Shown here: positions 1 to 10,695 of the stretch, piece by piece | Position numbering within the stretch: position 1 is the first letter of the stretch | Layout: each line of letters opens with the position of its first letter | Assembly: GCA_022661535.1 (NCBI GenBank) | Contig: JAKULF010000002.1 | Span: forward strand, 682,001 to 746,000 | Reading direction: 5' to 3' | From: Eutypa lata | Lineage: Eukaryota > Ascomycota > Sordariomycetes > Xylariales > Diatrypaceae | Length of the DNA: 64,000 nt | Translations under genes and position numbers: made by a program | Notes under the pieces: generated by a model | Told to the model about the DNA's origin: nothing | What the model saw: the letters and a program-made list of their open reading frames with translations, nothing else | The model's database searches: none

Positions 1-92
1 TTCAATACCAAATTATTGTCGGTTCAGAAAACTGAGCTACATCCGAACAAACCAACACTTCAGTTGATCTCTCTCGATCCTTTCTACTCAAC

Positions 93-734
93 ATGGGGAA
101 CACGAATTCTAAGCCCAGTCGCAAGAGGTAGATACCACCTCTCACTTGTACTATATAATCACTAGGTAACCTCCCCTTTTGCTTTAGCTCCACGTCCCAC
201 AACTATGGACATCACGACAACCTTAGACATCACGACAACCCTAGACATCACGACAACCCTAGACACCACGACAACCCTAGACACCACGACAACCAGGAAC
301 ATCGCGAGAATCATGGACATCGCAACAACCAGAGACATCGTGAGAATCATGGACATCGCAACAACCAGAGACATCGCGAGAATCATGAACACCGCGAGAA
401 CCAGAGACATCGTGAGAATCATGGACATCGCGAGAACCAGAGACATCGTGAGGATCATGGACATCGCGAGAATCATGGACATCGCGAGAACCAGAGACAT
501 CGTGAGAATCATGGACACCGCGACAACCAGAGACATCGCGAGAATCATGAACACCGCGAGAATCGTGAACATCGCGGCAACCATGGACATCAAGGCAACG
601 ATCAGCATACATATCACACTGTCTCCGAGGAAACTACCCGATACCACCGCATCGTGAAATTTGGCTATGCTCCGGATAAGGCCACCGCTGTAGTTCACGA
701 ACTCGACGCCAACCAACGCCGACCTAATCAGTAG
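93..734 (+). CDS. His-rich hexapeptide-repeat protein with N-myristoylation-like start
   Basis: Unrecognised protein of about 193 aa. Exon 1 (93-127) encodes MGNTNSKPSRK, then a 60-bp intron (128-187, GTAGAT...pyrimidine tract...TTTAG), then exon 2 (188-734, stop TAG 732-734). The junction keeps frame (AG+C = Ser). Gly2 followed by Ser6-Lys7 resembles an N-myristoylation signal, which would suggest membrane association (inference). Residues from about position 20 form 22 tandem hexapeptides: early units HHDN[LP]R, later units HREN[HQ][GRE]. A non-repetitive tail of about 40 residues follows and contains the segment RYHRIVKFGYAPDKA. The His/Arg/Glu/Asn composition could suit metal binding or a low-complexity scaffold, but no function is known to me. 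The correct frame has no internal ATG at the repeat start, so a simple ATG-to-stop scan picks a different, probably false, frame. The donor is not a perfect consensus, so the model is moderately secure. Confidence 0.6.
210..605 (+). repeat. 18-bp coding minisatellite, 22 units
   Basis: There are 22 back-to-back 18-bp units, each coding one hexapeptide of the His-rich protein. The first five units are homogeneous (CATCACGACAACCCTAGA type). Later ones alternate between CATCGCGAGAATCATGGA and CATCGCGAGAACCAGAGA types. No unit shifts frame. Two-unit (36-bp) periodicity is visible in the later part, which suggests expansion by unequal exchange of pairs. Confidence 0.9.
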
Positions 735-1642
735 TCCACTTTCCTCCCTCTTTCGACAGTCTACGATACCCATAGATATACCAATATACATGAGGTTTCC
801 GGCATATCGATACATGGACAAAGGGGTTGATACTCTGTTGGGTGACGTTCGTTGTCGGGCGTCCGTGTGCTGATTGGGTAGAACCTGTGGATGGAGTCAC
901 GAGACGCGGGGACTCAGCCTAGGAGCTTTATGGTGGGTTAAAAAGGGGCAGGGGAGGAACACGGCTTAAATTTCAACACTCTCATTCATCAACGTTATCA
1001 TTCATCTGTTTTAGGATTTAGGCCTCTTACCTATATAGTAACTTTATGTTACGTCGCTCTCCTTACTTCAGTATCTTCATGAAGGTGTACCACCATGGAG
1101 CAAGTCTTCCAATATAAATCTGTTCGTTGTACAGCAAGTGCTGGTGTTGTATTCCTACGTCGCTATCAACAGCGGTGATGCGCAATACAGGCGATTAGAA
1201 CCATTTGCATGATTATGTGGCAAGCTGCCCCTCCATATGGAATAACACCATCCTCATCGTGGAGCATTATGAGAAAAGGATAGACGAAGATAGAATTATC
1301 GTCTAAAGTCATGTACAATCATCTGGCCGAAATAATTTACAGGTCATCTATTTCAGGGCTGACCATAACAAGTCATTGCCAAGTTAAATCATTGGAATTG
1401 GAATAACGCATATCTATGAAGTATTAACAATCATTGATTAACCCATTGATTATAACCAGAGCATATGTATACAGTACATAGAAGGTAGCAGGGAAGGCGA
1501 AGTCGCCGTAGCTGTTCGCAGAAGTGGAATCCTTTGATCGCGCATGCGATGTGAGTTAGCATTAGCAAATTTTATGCAGCAGGCCCCAACATTCCAAGGA
1601 TTCTATTCCTCCTTGTATGGATAAAAACCACCACGTCTACGA
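735..1642. other. Intergenic, nothing recognised
   Basis: AT-moderate spacer with no frame I can support as coding and no RNA gene or repeat. It probably contains the 3' ends of the convergent His-rich gene and the aldo/keto reductase relic. Confidence 0.6.
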
Positions 1643-2511
1643 TTAGTTCATGTTAGTGAGATGACAGATGGCGTCGTGCATTTTCTTGTTGTCGTATATT
1701 TGCCGGGCATGCAAGCCCATGATGTTGCCTTCGGCGAAGCGGGTTCCGTTCACGTCCCCTGGTGCGAGTCTACCTGCGAGGAATCCACCAGCTAATGTGC
1801 TAAGAGGGTAAAGTTAGAGTGGGCTATCATATACACAAAATAGAACCCCAAAAGAAATACCAGCCTTACCTATGTGCCTCAACTGCCACACCATGCTCAT
1901 GCAAGATTGGGATTATCTTCTCGCTGTCCCGAGATACCACGTTATAGAGAGTCACAAAGACAGTAGGCTTGACATAGCCTGCCTTCTCACATATCCCAAG
2001 AAACTTCGAAAATAGTTCTAGAGAGAAGTAACACACTCCGAGCTTTTGCACACTTAGCACTAGCAACTTTAGTTATGATGATGAGAACGTACCTTTTCGA
2101 GATGACCCTTCCTGAATTGCGCATCTAGCGTAGCAGTCTGCTCCTTCAGAGGAGTCACGGGATCCGGGAAGTGGCAGTAGAGGCCGTGAAGCTTATGACC
2201 TTGTAGGTTTAGTCGCTCGTAGCTCGTGTTCACGGATATCTCCACCGCAGCTGATGTGAGTGTATGTCCCGCATCGAACCCGGGTGCGAAGATCTTGGTG
2301 TTCATAGTGAAGCCTTGCGCTGCCGCGTCAGCCTGGCCAATGAGTCTCTCTGAAGCACCTACGTCCGTAGGCGGATATAGAGCAGCTGTGTCAAGTGTTA
2401 TACCATTGAATGATTTCAGTGTTTTCAAGAGCTCTGGGACAGACTCAGTGCTTGGGTACTCCCCTCAGCACCTCCGCAACCAAATGATATCTTTGGGTGT
2501 GTGGGTGGCAT
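1643..2511 (-). pseudogene. Aldo/keto reductase (aflatoxin-aldehyde-reductase-like), frameshifted and truncated
   Basis: The family reduces aldehydes and ketones with NADPH in a TIM barrel. Three exon blocks read on the minus strand: 2511-2093, 2042-1870 and 1799-1643. They carry LDTAALYPP, an HFPDP segment, KLGVCYFS, CEKAGYVKPTVF and LAGGFLAGRLAPGD, all in family order. Both introns (2043-2092 and 1800-1869) still have usable GT/AG ends and keep frame. Two defects are visible. The N-terminal block (MPPTHPKISFGCGG) is one base out of frame with the rest, the shift lying near a G4 run at 2461-2464. The product also stops after about 250 residues (DAICHLTNMN), where the family usually continues to about 330. 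Several consensus positions are altered (SNF is CYF). A sequencing error could explain the shift but not the missing C-terminus. Confidence 0.7.
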
Positions 2512-3248
2512 GTTGACGCGATCACTATGTATTTCAGGTTCGAAAAGAGAGTGGGGGGGGGGGATTTGCAAATAACGGGAAAGAGTGATAGAATAAAACT
2601 TCGAGCTCAGTTACTTATAGTTGGGAAGTAAATATGCCAGCAAAAAAAGACACACCCATTGATAGTGTTGGTACACGTTGGTAGGTAGTGCTTACTTACT
2701 TTAGCTCAACACCCGTAAGAATAGTGCCAACTGCATAGCCCTACCGAACTAGCCTTTCCCTCCATCTACAATCCTTGAAGGGGGACAGATCAATAACTTT
2801 CGTCAAACTCTGTTGACTGCTCTATTCAAATGTGCCAAGAACTAGAGACTACCCGAGAACGGCGCCAGAAGCTTAGCACTTTCATTGGCGAGAGAACTTC
2901 TCAATGTTGACTAGTTAAGAGTCTGATTAGAAGAATGTCTCGACCTGTTAGAACTTTCAAGACAGGACGACATGAAAAGGGGGTTTACGACTACGTTATG
3001 ATGGCGCTGAACGTATAAATGAAGTCTCCCTTATAAAGTATAGGTTCGTGCCTCATATATTTTATTATTAGAGCAAACTGAGTATAACCAGTCATTTGAT
3101 TCTTGCGTAGGGATACAATGAGGATCCCTCGAACCACCTCGGCAATGTAAGTTCAGATAAAGATGTAAATACGGCATATATTTCTATAACGAGCCCTCTA
3201 CGAACCAAACTAACACCGCAACCTCCAACCTTTTACCCCTTTCACATC
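2512..3248. other. Intergenic, G11 homopolymer
   Basis: No coding frame is supported. An uninterrupted run of 11 G lies at 2553-2563, just upstream of the reductase relic. The rest is unremarkable AT-rich spacer. Confidence 0.6.
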
Positions 3249-5117
3249 CTATCTAAACTTCCTCAACTCGCCCTCTCCCTCCCCAAGAAACCTCCCCATT
3301 ACCTCCTGATCAAGGAACAACCCAACATCAACGCCACCACAACCACCACAACCACTATCATAACCAGCCAGCGCAGAGTCCACAACAAGCACGACGCCAT
3401 CGCAGCTCGGCATGACAGGATGCACGTACCTCGGCCGCTGTTTGCCACCAGCGCCACCACCACCGACGAAATCGATCTCGTAAAGCGGCAACCTCAACCA
3501 AGACGTCACGAGCACGTGCCTCTCGCCCACGAACCCCTGCCACAGCCGCTGCGGCGACGGCTCAAACGCCGCGTCGTGCAGCATCGCCGCCACCTTGTCG
3601 GGCGTGAAGAGGCGCATCGTGCTTCGGAGCTCGCGGGCCACGGTGCCGAGGCTCTTCGACACGCCATCGCCTGACTGCCCTTCAGCAGTGGTAGTGGTAG
3701 TGCTAGTGGTAGCCTTGACGTGTGTCAGGAATAGGGGCGATCCGATGAACGTCTCCGGCAGCGGGGGCGAGACGCGGCGTCGTACGTCGAGCGTCACGTC
3801 GAGGAAGACCTCTGTTTGTTCACTCGCTCCGTAAGATCGGGATGCCGCGTCTCCTCCAAACCGGGCGCGGTTGATGGTGCAGAAGATGTGGGCTAGGAGG
3901 GCATCGAGGCGCGAAATCCCCGGGACAGTATGGTTGGAAGAACCATTAATTCCCTCCTCCTCGAGGGCGGCCTTCTTCAGATTCTCAAGCTCCGCTTTGC
4001 TGAAATGCACCAGGGCATGACTAACGGGGCGAGACAAATCCCAAGTATACCACGGGGCACGAGTCTCGGGCCGGATAGCAGTCCCGAGCTGTTCCGATGG
4101 CGGTGGCTTGGACGCTTCGGCCGTCGGCGCGAGGTACGGGCTGTACCCCGGAGCCGCAGTATCCCACCAATCGTAGCGGTGCAGCGGGAGGGCGCGGGCC
4201 GCAGCGACGATTCCGGGGTCTGCTGCGGGGCTGTCGATGTTGCCAGCGGCGCGCGCGTCGAGCGCGGATGGGTCGAAAACGGGCACTCCCACATGTGACT
4301 TGATGTTTGCGGTCCCGAACATGGCGGCCTGGCTCTTAGTCGCCCACAGGTTGACGAAGACGAGCAGCGATTGCGCGTCCGCGAGCATGTGCGATATCTT
4401 GACGCCGATGGCGTAGCCGCCGCCCGAGAACAGGTTTACCTGTACGGTCATGGCGGGGAGTCCCTCATAGGTGGCTAAATCATGGAGGGGCAGTGGCGTT
4501 GTGGAGAGCATGGCGTTCTGTATCAAAGTTTGGAGTTAGCGAATACTGTTCTTAGAAAAGGAGGTTTCAGGGGTTTATTTATACCCAGCCCTGACCTGGC
4601 GGGATATAACTAATGGGTTATTGTTAGATGGTGTCAATCGATACTAGAAGATGGCCTATGCTATGCTTCAAAGTTTCTAATCACTTACCTGTGGAAAGTC
4701 GGTCGCCATCCATACGCCTGTGCCTGCAGCTCGTTCCGGAGGGCCCGGGACAGCCGAGTCGATCCGGAGCGGGAGCTGGACGGTGTTCCACTCGACACCA
4801 GGGTCCTCTTCGGCTCCCCAAATAAGTACAGGTCTGTTGAAGCGCTCCGTGTGGCCGCCTCCTAGCCGCGTTTCCGCCCATTGAAGTTGGCCTGCCCATT
4901 GCGGGAAGGCGTTCAGTGCTTCAACGAACGAGCTCTGCAGCGTCTTCAAGAAGACAGTTTCGGCAACTGCGTCGGGTAGCTCGTCGAACATCCACACGGC
5001 ACCGGTTGCGGAGAAGCGAGCGACCGTGGCGTCGAGAATGGATAATGGCGTTTTCTGCACCTCTCTAGGTTTGGCAGACGGGAAGATCCGCGTCTGAACC
5101 CGGTCATGAGCGCTCAT
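3249..5117 (-). CDS. BAHD-type acyltransferase (fungal transferase family)
   Basis: Predicted CoA-dependent acyltransferase of the plant BAHD / fungal trichothecene-acetyltransferase superfamily, moving acyl groups to hydroxyls or amines of small metabolites. Exon 1 is 5117-4689 (start MSAHDRVQ), the intron is 4688-4518 (GTAAGT...ACAG, phase 0), and exon 2 runs 4517-3249, giving 565 aa. The catalytic HxxxD motif is present as HMLAD at about residues 186-190. The second family motif (DFGWG in plants) appears as DFVGGG near the C-terminus. The N-terminal half has the expected FPQWAGQLQ-type segment. At 565 aa it is longer than the usual 430-500, partly from a Thr/Ser-rich loop (TTSTTTTTAEG) and Gly-rich insertions. 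Substrate is unknown, and no biosynthetic neighbours other than the decayed reductase are present. Confidence 0.85.
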
Positions 5118-6147
5118 CTTGGCTGGCAAGCGTTTGTGATCCCAGCGCTAGTTTGTCTTGTTACATCAAATAGAAATCCTTCGAGATGGTGTCGAACGTA
5201 TAACAAAATCGACACAAGGTAATAATAGGTCGTGGTACACTGAAGTGTCTAAAGGGGGGACCTTGGGAGAGGATAGCCAATCAGAGCAAAGAAAAGCATA
5301 ACAGTTACCCCTGACGATGCCTTGGTAAAATGCTTTGAGGGTCAACAGGAACTTAGTGTAGCATGTACTTTGATATTTATAAGATGTATGAGTGCCAAGT
5401 AACATGAAATGCACAGATATTTGGTCTATACTAGGTCAAAACAGCGTCTGCTTTACGGTTCGCAATCGTCAATAAGTGACTATAAACGATATTATACAGT
5501 GTCAATACAGTGCTCCGTTTCTTGCTAGACAACCATAATTCCTTGCTGCAAGTGTTGAATTGCATTGAGTCGCATCCTGACCTCGCACTGTATATAGCTG
5601 CGTCACGTGTATGATGCTCATTCCGATTCAAGAAAAAGGGGAACTGCCTATCTGGTACGAAGTAGATATATTGACAAGGTATGCTATTATAGACGGAAGT
5701 ATGCGACACTTGATATATCGAAAATTTTCGAATAAAGAGTTATAGAGAATTTGGAAAGGAGACGACCTTGGATAACACAAAAAAAGCTTGTGAAGCTGAG
5801 ACATCTAGAGGCTATGTAGTCTTTAATGTAGGTACTTCGCAATACTGGTCGTCTTCTACTACATGTAGCTATTAGAGGTAAGTATCTAATCCTTATCAAC
5901 TTATCTCTGTAATAAGACTTATGCAACTAAACATAAGTATGGATCTACAATGAATTTCACGCTATAAATCTAGAATTAATTAGATAAGAGATAAGCCCCG
6001 CGTGCCCCTCCGCGGCGCTATCCGATAAGACAAAAAGTTCGAGGGGTGACTAACATGGCAAGCAGTAACCTGAAGTAGACAGAGAGAGTGTGGCAGTGAG
6101 TTTAGGTATAGATACAGCAATTGGCTTGGCTACTCAACAAGCTCACC
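5118..6147. other. Intergenic, divergent promoter region
   Basis: AT-rich spacer between the divergently transcribed acyltransferase and Tsr4-like genes. No ORF here is convincing, and no repeat or RNA gene was seen. Confidence 0.6.
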
Positions 6148-7609
6148 ATGGCGCCTCATGACAGCGACTCGTCTGGCGATGAGCAAGATGATTTCACCGA
6201 GACCAATGTCCTTCTCGGGTATGCATCGAAAGAGCCCGAAGACATCAGTCATCTCGGTGGGCGTCCGGTAATTAACCCCGCCTCCCCCCCCCTTTCTTCA
6301 TTCTGTCTTATTATTTCAAAACAAGCACCAAATAACTAACAACCGCAACAAGGAATGGCTCGAACCCGACACTCCTCCCTCGGCCGCCCTCGCCCGGTGC
6401 AAGGTGTGCAAGGACCTGATGGTGCTCCTGCTACAGCTCAACGCCGAGCTACCAGCCCAGTTCCCCGGCCACGACCGGCGGTTGTATGTGTTCTCGTGCC
6501 GGCGCAAGACCTGCCGGCGGAAGGAGGGAAGCATCCGGGCTGTGAGGGGGGTCAAGATAGCACCCGGTAGCGGCAGCGGCAGCAGTAGTAGTAACGCTAC
6601 GAAGAGGGACGAGGAGAAACCGAAGCAGGGGAACCAGAAGAAGCAGGAGGAACCGAAACCACCCTCGCACCTAGGCGAGACACTATTTGGTGCTAAGACC
6701 CTGGGGTCGTCGTCTGGGTCCGCAAACCCCTTTTCGACCGGCGGCGGCAGCAGCAGTAACCCGTTCGCAAGCAACTCGAACCCCTTCAGTAGTAGTACTC
6801 CAGCCACGATTGGCGCTGCCGAAGCACAAAAAGCCACAGATGACGATAATGCCAAGAAGCAGGAACGGGAAGAGCAACAGGGGCAACTCGAATTCCTCCC
6901 CAAGACCTTCGCAGAGACGCTCTCCCTAAACAACCCCCAAGCCCAAACCCAAACCCAAACCCACACACCAGCATCACCCCCATCGCCCCCAGAACCATGG
7001 CCCCCGGAATCCTCGCAGCCGGCCCCATACCCGATCTCGTACCTAACGGAAGCAGAGTACGAGACGCTGGACCCGACCCCGGCGCCGGTATCGCAAGCAA
7101 CCACAACCATGAAGATGGACGTCGACAGCGAGCCATCCGGGTCCAAGCCATCGAGCAAAGGAGGAGGGAAAGAAGACCGCGACGTCTTCGAATCCAGCAT
7201 GGACTCGGCGTTCCAGAAGTTCGCGGACCGGCTGGCCCAGAACCCGGACCAAGCGATCCGGTACGAGTACGGGGGCCAGCCGCTGCTGTCCTCGAAGGAG
7301 GACGCGGTGGGCGCGCTGCTGACCACCGACCCTGCCAGCGCGGGAAAGGCAATGGGGAAGGGCATGCCGCGGTGCGGGAACTGCGGGGCGCGCCGGACCT
7401 TCGAGGTCCAGCTGTGCCCGCACGCCATCACGGAGCTCGAGGCCGAGGAGATGTCCTCCTTGGAGGATGGCATGGATTGGGGCACGGTCATCGTCGGGGT
7501 CTGCGAGCGCGACTGCCAGGTTGCCGGTGTTGGGGAGGGCGGCGCTGGGTACTTGGAGGAGTGGGCTGGGGTGCAGTGGGAGGAGTTGGCGGGTGGTGGT
7601 CGACGATAG
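6148..7609 (+). CDS. TSR4: Tsr4/PDCD2-like ribosome-biogenesis protein
   Basis: Homologue of yeast Tsr4 and animal PDCD2, cytoplasmic proteins that escort ribosomal protein uS5 (Rps2) co-translationally. Exon 1 is 6148-6267 (start in a CACCATGG context), the 85-bp intron is 6268-6352 (GTAATT...CAAG), and exon 2 is 6353-7609, giving 458 aa. The family N-terminus reads VLLGYASKEPEDISHLGG then EWLEPDTPPSAALARCKVC. A CxxC zinc site, a second Cys pair (SCRRKTC) and a long low-complexity linker rich in Ser, Gln, Pro and Asn follow. The C-terminal PDCD2_C domain ends with RCGNCGARRTFEVQLCP and DWGTVIVGVCERDC. The downstream gene eIF3k also serves translation but is convergent, not co-transcribed. 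Confidence 0.9.
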
Positions 7610-8119
7610 CCACTACGCGTTTGTAAATGGTGATTTTTAGGATGCACGTCTGGACTAAGTTGAGGAGTGTGAGAAGTAGGCATATGTTGGCTGACTAGCA
7701 ATGCATGTACTCGTTGGTTTCATCAAGGATAGGAAAAAAGAAGAAAGATGAAAGATGAAGGCTTCATGTCAATTAATGCACGTGCTTAATCAAGTATACG
7801 TAATCGATCAGCATCGAATCAATGTTCTCATGATCATATACATATGTGTATGCGCGCGATGTCTATGGATCGTAAACCGAGCCTTTCATGAGAAGAAGAA
7901 CCCTCCGGGAAACTTTTCTTTTTAAGGTTCCAGAGTGATAAAACCCCTATAACGCCATAGACTTTTCTTTTTGTCGTCTCTTCGTCTTCCCGATGCCCAT
8001 CAAATCATGAATGCATTCACCTATCCTTCCTTCTCCCTTCTTCTCCCTTGCCTTTGTTCCTTCCTTCCTAACACAAATAATCCCCCTCAACTACCCTACC
8101 CTACCCTACCCTACCAACC
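7610..8119. other. Convergent 3' spacer with (CTACC)5
   Basis: Spacer between the convergent Tsr4-like and eIF3k genes. It is pyrimidine-rich towards its right end and holds five perfect CTACC units at 8091-8115, immediately beyond the eIF3k stop codon. Confidence 0.7.
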
Positions 8120-9154
8120 TTACGCCGTCTCCTCCCAAGCGCGCCGTATGACGCGGGAGAACATGTCGACATTGACGTCCTCGCGGACCTCGGCCTTGCG
8201 GGCCTCGTTCTCGGGGTTCCGGGGGACCTTGACGACGGCGCCGTCGACGGTCCAGGCGGCGGTCTCGGCGATGAACTTGGCGGCGGCGGGGCCGTCGAGG
8301 CCGAGCCAGGACTCGAGGAGGGGGAGGTCGACCTCGCGGTAGGCGTGGCCGACGAGGGTGGCGAGGCGGATCCGGATCATCTCCTCGAAGCCGGCCACGT
8401 CGGCCGTCAGGTCCGCGTACAGGTCGTCGCTGTCGAGCGTGGCCCAGAACCGCGCGTACTGCGCGCCCTGGAGCTGGTCGTTGAGCGCGCGCAGCTTGGT
8501 GAGCGCCTCGGAGAGCTCGCTTACGCCCTGCCCGTCGTTGTTCGGAGGCGGCGACATGATCGACGGCGGGATCAGGTGCAGGCACAGCGTGAACTGCGGC
8601 GAGGGGAAGCACGTCATCGCTTTCACGAGCACGTTGGTGATCACCTCGTCCTTGATGCGGTCGGGGTTGAGCTGGTACCTGTGGTGTTGGAGATGCCCCG
8701 GCGGATGGGCGGGAGGTTAGTTTTGAAGCCAACTAGGGTTTAGGTCTAGCGGATGGAGGATAGAATAGACAGAGGCGAGACAAAAGGAACAAGGGTGTGT
8801 CTGGTCAGATAACTAATAATGTGACTTCAAAACGGGGAGGTAGGTTGATTAGACCTCCCTCCCGGTTTGTCAGGTAATAGGAAACGTGTAACGATTTCAT
8901 CGTCATTCCAAACGAAGTAAACCACCCAAAAGGAAAGGAAAAAGAGGAAAGATACAAGTCTAGATTTAAAAAAAAACAAAAAAAACTTACAGCTTCAACA
9001 ATGTCCGGTTCGCATTGCAGTCGATGAATCTCTCCTCACACTGCTGGCGCAGGTAGTCTTCGAGCGAGCCTACGGCCTCGGGATTGTACCTCTCCAAGCC
9101 ATTTATTATGTTGGTGATGAGCTCGGGTCTCTCGCGGGGGTCTTCGCCGTCCAT
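8120..9154 (-). CDS. Translation initiation factor eIF3 subunit K
   Basis: Non-core subunit of the eIF3 complex, which acts at the 40S ribosome during initiation. Exon 1 is 9154-8991 (MDGEDPRERPELITNIINGL start). The intron is 8990-8679 (312 bp, GTAAGT...CACAG), and exon 2 is 8678-8120. The phase-2 junction makes Leu, restoring LLKLYQLNPDRIKDEV, a hallmark stretch of eIF3k. Total 240 aa, the usual family size. The HAM/winged-helix (PCI-like) body contains QFTLCLHLIPPSI, YARFWATLDSDDLYADL and the WTVDGAVVKVPRNPENEARK end. The 312-bp intron is the longest in this part of the window. The start is the first ATG giving the ERYNPEAVGSLEDYL N-terminus; an in-frame GTG 21 bases upstream is not needed. 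Confidence 0.92.
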
Positions 9155-9874
9155 CTTTGCGAAAAGAAGGATCACTCTCGGGGGGGTATCTTGAAGGAGG
9201 GGGTGGGAGTGGTGCCTTCACGTGGGTTGATTCGTTTCCTTTTTTCGAGATTCCAGAGAATTCAAAAAGGGTCGGGAGTTGGGGATTGGTGGGGCTGCAA
9301 CCAAAGATTTCACAAATGTCGACCTTGTGCCTTGTGTGGGCTGGATTTTCGGTTTAGGATTAAGTGGTCCGTGCTTTATCTAGGTACCTACCTGCCTACT
9401 GAAGGTTCTGTTCTGTTTTCCGGTTTCCCTAGGGGACATCTCAGTCACAGACTTCATATCTACCTAGGTATGTACAGACTTCTGCTTTACTGCATTTGCC
9501 AATCCTATTCATTGTTTCTCTTTGGATTGTGGAAGCCAAATACTATCGTTTTGGTCAAAATAGATGCGAGCTACAAGTGCACTTCGTATGGATAAGAGTG
9601 CCACATGATATGTAATTCGTAGGGTTGAAAACAATGTAGAATCTATTATCACTAGAAACCTATGTTTCCTATCGGCTATTGTAAAAGCAAAGAAAGCTAA
9701 ATGCCATGCAATCAATGTCTACCTTCCTTCCCTTGCAACGAAACATGGCGATAATGATGAGTACGATCCTTTCTTCCCTAGAACAAGCACAGACGGAAGC
9801 TAGCCATGTAGCTAGCTGTGAAGATCAAAAAGTAGAAGTCTTCATGGATATGAAGGAGGCAAAACTAAAAAGAA
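9155..9874. other. Intergenic, nothing recognised
   Basis: Spacer upstream of eIF3k. It contains several CTAGGTA/ACCTACCT motifs (about 9380-9475) but no supported gene. Confidence 0.6.
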
Positions 9875-9970
9875 TGCATCAGCCGTGAATCGAACACGGG
9901 GCCCATCGAATTTACCACAGGAGATCCTGAAGAATGGCAACGATGGATTTTACCACTAAACCACTGATGC
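9875..9970 (-). tRNA. tRNA-Gly(GCC) with 25-nt intron
   Basis: On the minus strand the 96-base gene folds as a cloverleaf. The acceptor stem GCATCAG pairs with CTGATGC, with discriminator A at 9875. The D arm is GGTTTAGTGGTAAAAT type. The anticodon stem is CATCG/CGATG with loop TTGCCA(T). The T arm is CCGTG-TTCGATT-CACGG. The anticodon GCC is at 9936-9938. A 25-nt intron (9910-9934) sits one base 3' of the anticodon, the canonical position for nuclear tRNA introns. The mature length of 71 nt suits tRNA-Gly. Confidence 0.93.
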
Positions 9971-10695
9971 TTGATTGGTTGACTGGTTGTGACAGAAACA
10001 GTTCATATCAAATCATATATAGTAATGTCAAAGTACCTAGTGGACAGGGCAAGGGTTGGGTAAAAGCATACCCCCGTAAGGATAGATACATATAGCCAAT
10101 AAGACCATCCCTTTCCTCCTAGTTAGTTACATCCCTTACTAAGAAACCCATAAAGCTACATACAGTCTGAAACTAGGGCTTAACACCGACTTGGATACTC
10201 ATACTTACGAGGAGATGATAGAATAGGAATATTCACACTACAAAATAGTAATACTAGAAACACGACGATCCCTCTATGTGATAGGCCCAAGAAAGTAATT
10301 AGGCGCGGGGTTTTCGATGCTGTTTCCGACTGTTCACTCGGGATACCTTGATGGGTATCTGATAGCTGCATACAAATCCAGCCCGTATTCAGTGCAATGC
10401 GTACGAGACACATACTTCTCCCCAAGGAAATGAATTCTACAGCAGAAAGGTCTCCAATTTCACGTCTAGAAGAAACACCCGCTTGGAGATCTTGGAAATT
10501 TGAGGTCTAAGCCAAATATAGCCAGCGTTTCTTCATTACTATCTATTTCTAAGTTGGTCGAACAATGACGACGACGTTACCCATTTACACACGCCAGGAC
10601 CAATTCAGCCGCCCACTGCCCGCCCACATCTCGAGTTTTCGGGTGGTCTTCCTGCTGCTTTGCTGGCTGGCTTGATGTACCCAATTTTCGCCAAT
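9971..10695. other. Intergenic, nothing recognised
   Basis: AT-rich spacer between the tRNA and the 3' end of the phosphoglycerate mutase gene. No coding frame or repeat is supported. Confidence 0.6.

Noticed and set aside
205..657. Plus-strand 150-codon ORF MDITTTLDITTT
   Set aside because: An alternative frame of the same minisatellite that lacks the spliced MGNTNSK exon and does not continue into the non-repetitive tail frame.
162..821. 219-codon minus-strand ORF with repeated MSMILAMSLVL-type units
   Set aside because: It is the antisense of the 18-bp minisatellite; openness follows from the stop-free repeat unit. The spliced plus frame better explains the surroundings.
6316..7701. 461-codon minus-strand ORF opposite the Tsr4-like gene
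   Set aside because: It is a shadow of a GC-rich coding exon; its translation is Ser/Pro/Ala low complexity without motifs, while the plus frame has clear PDCD2 features.
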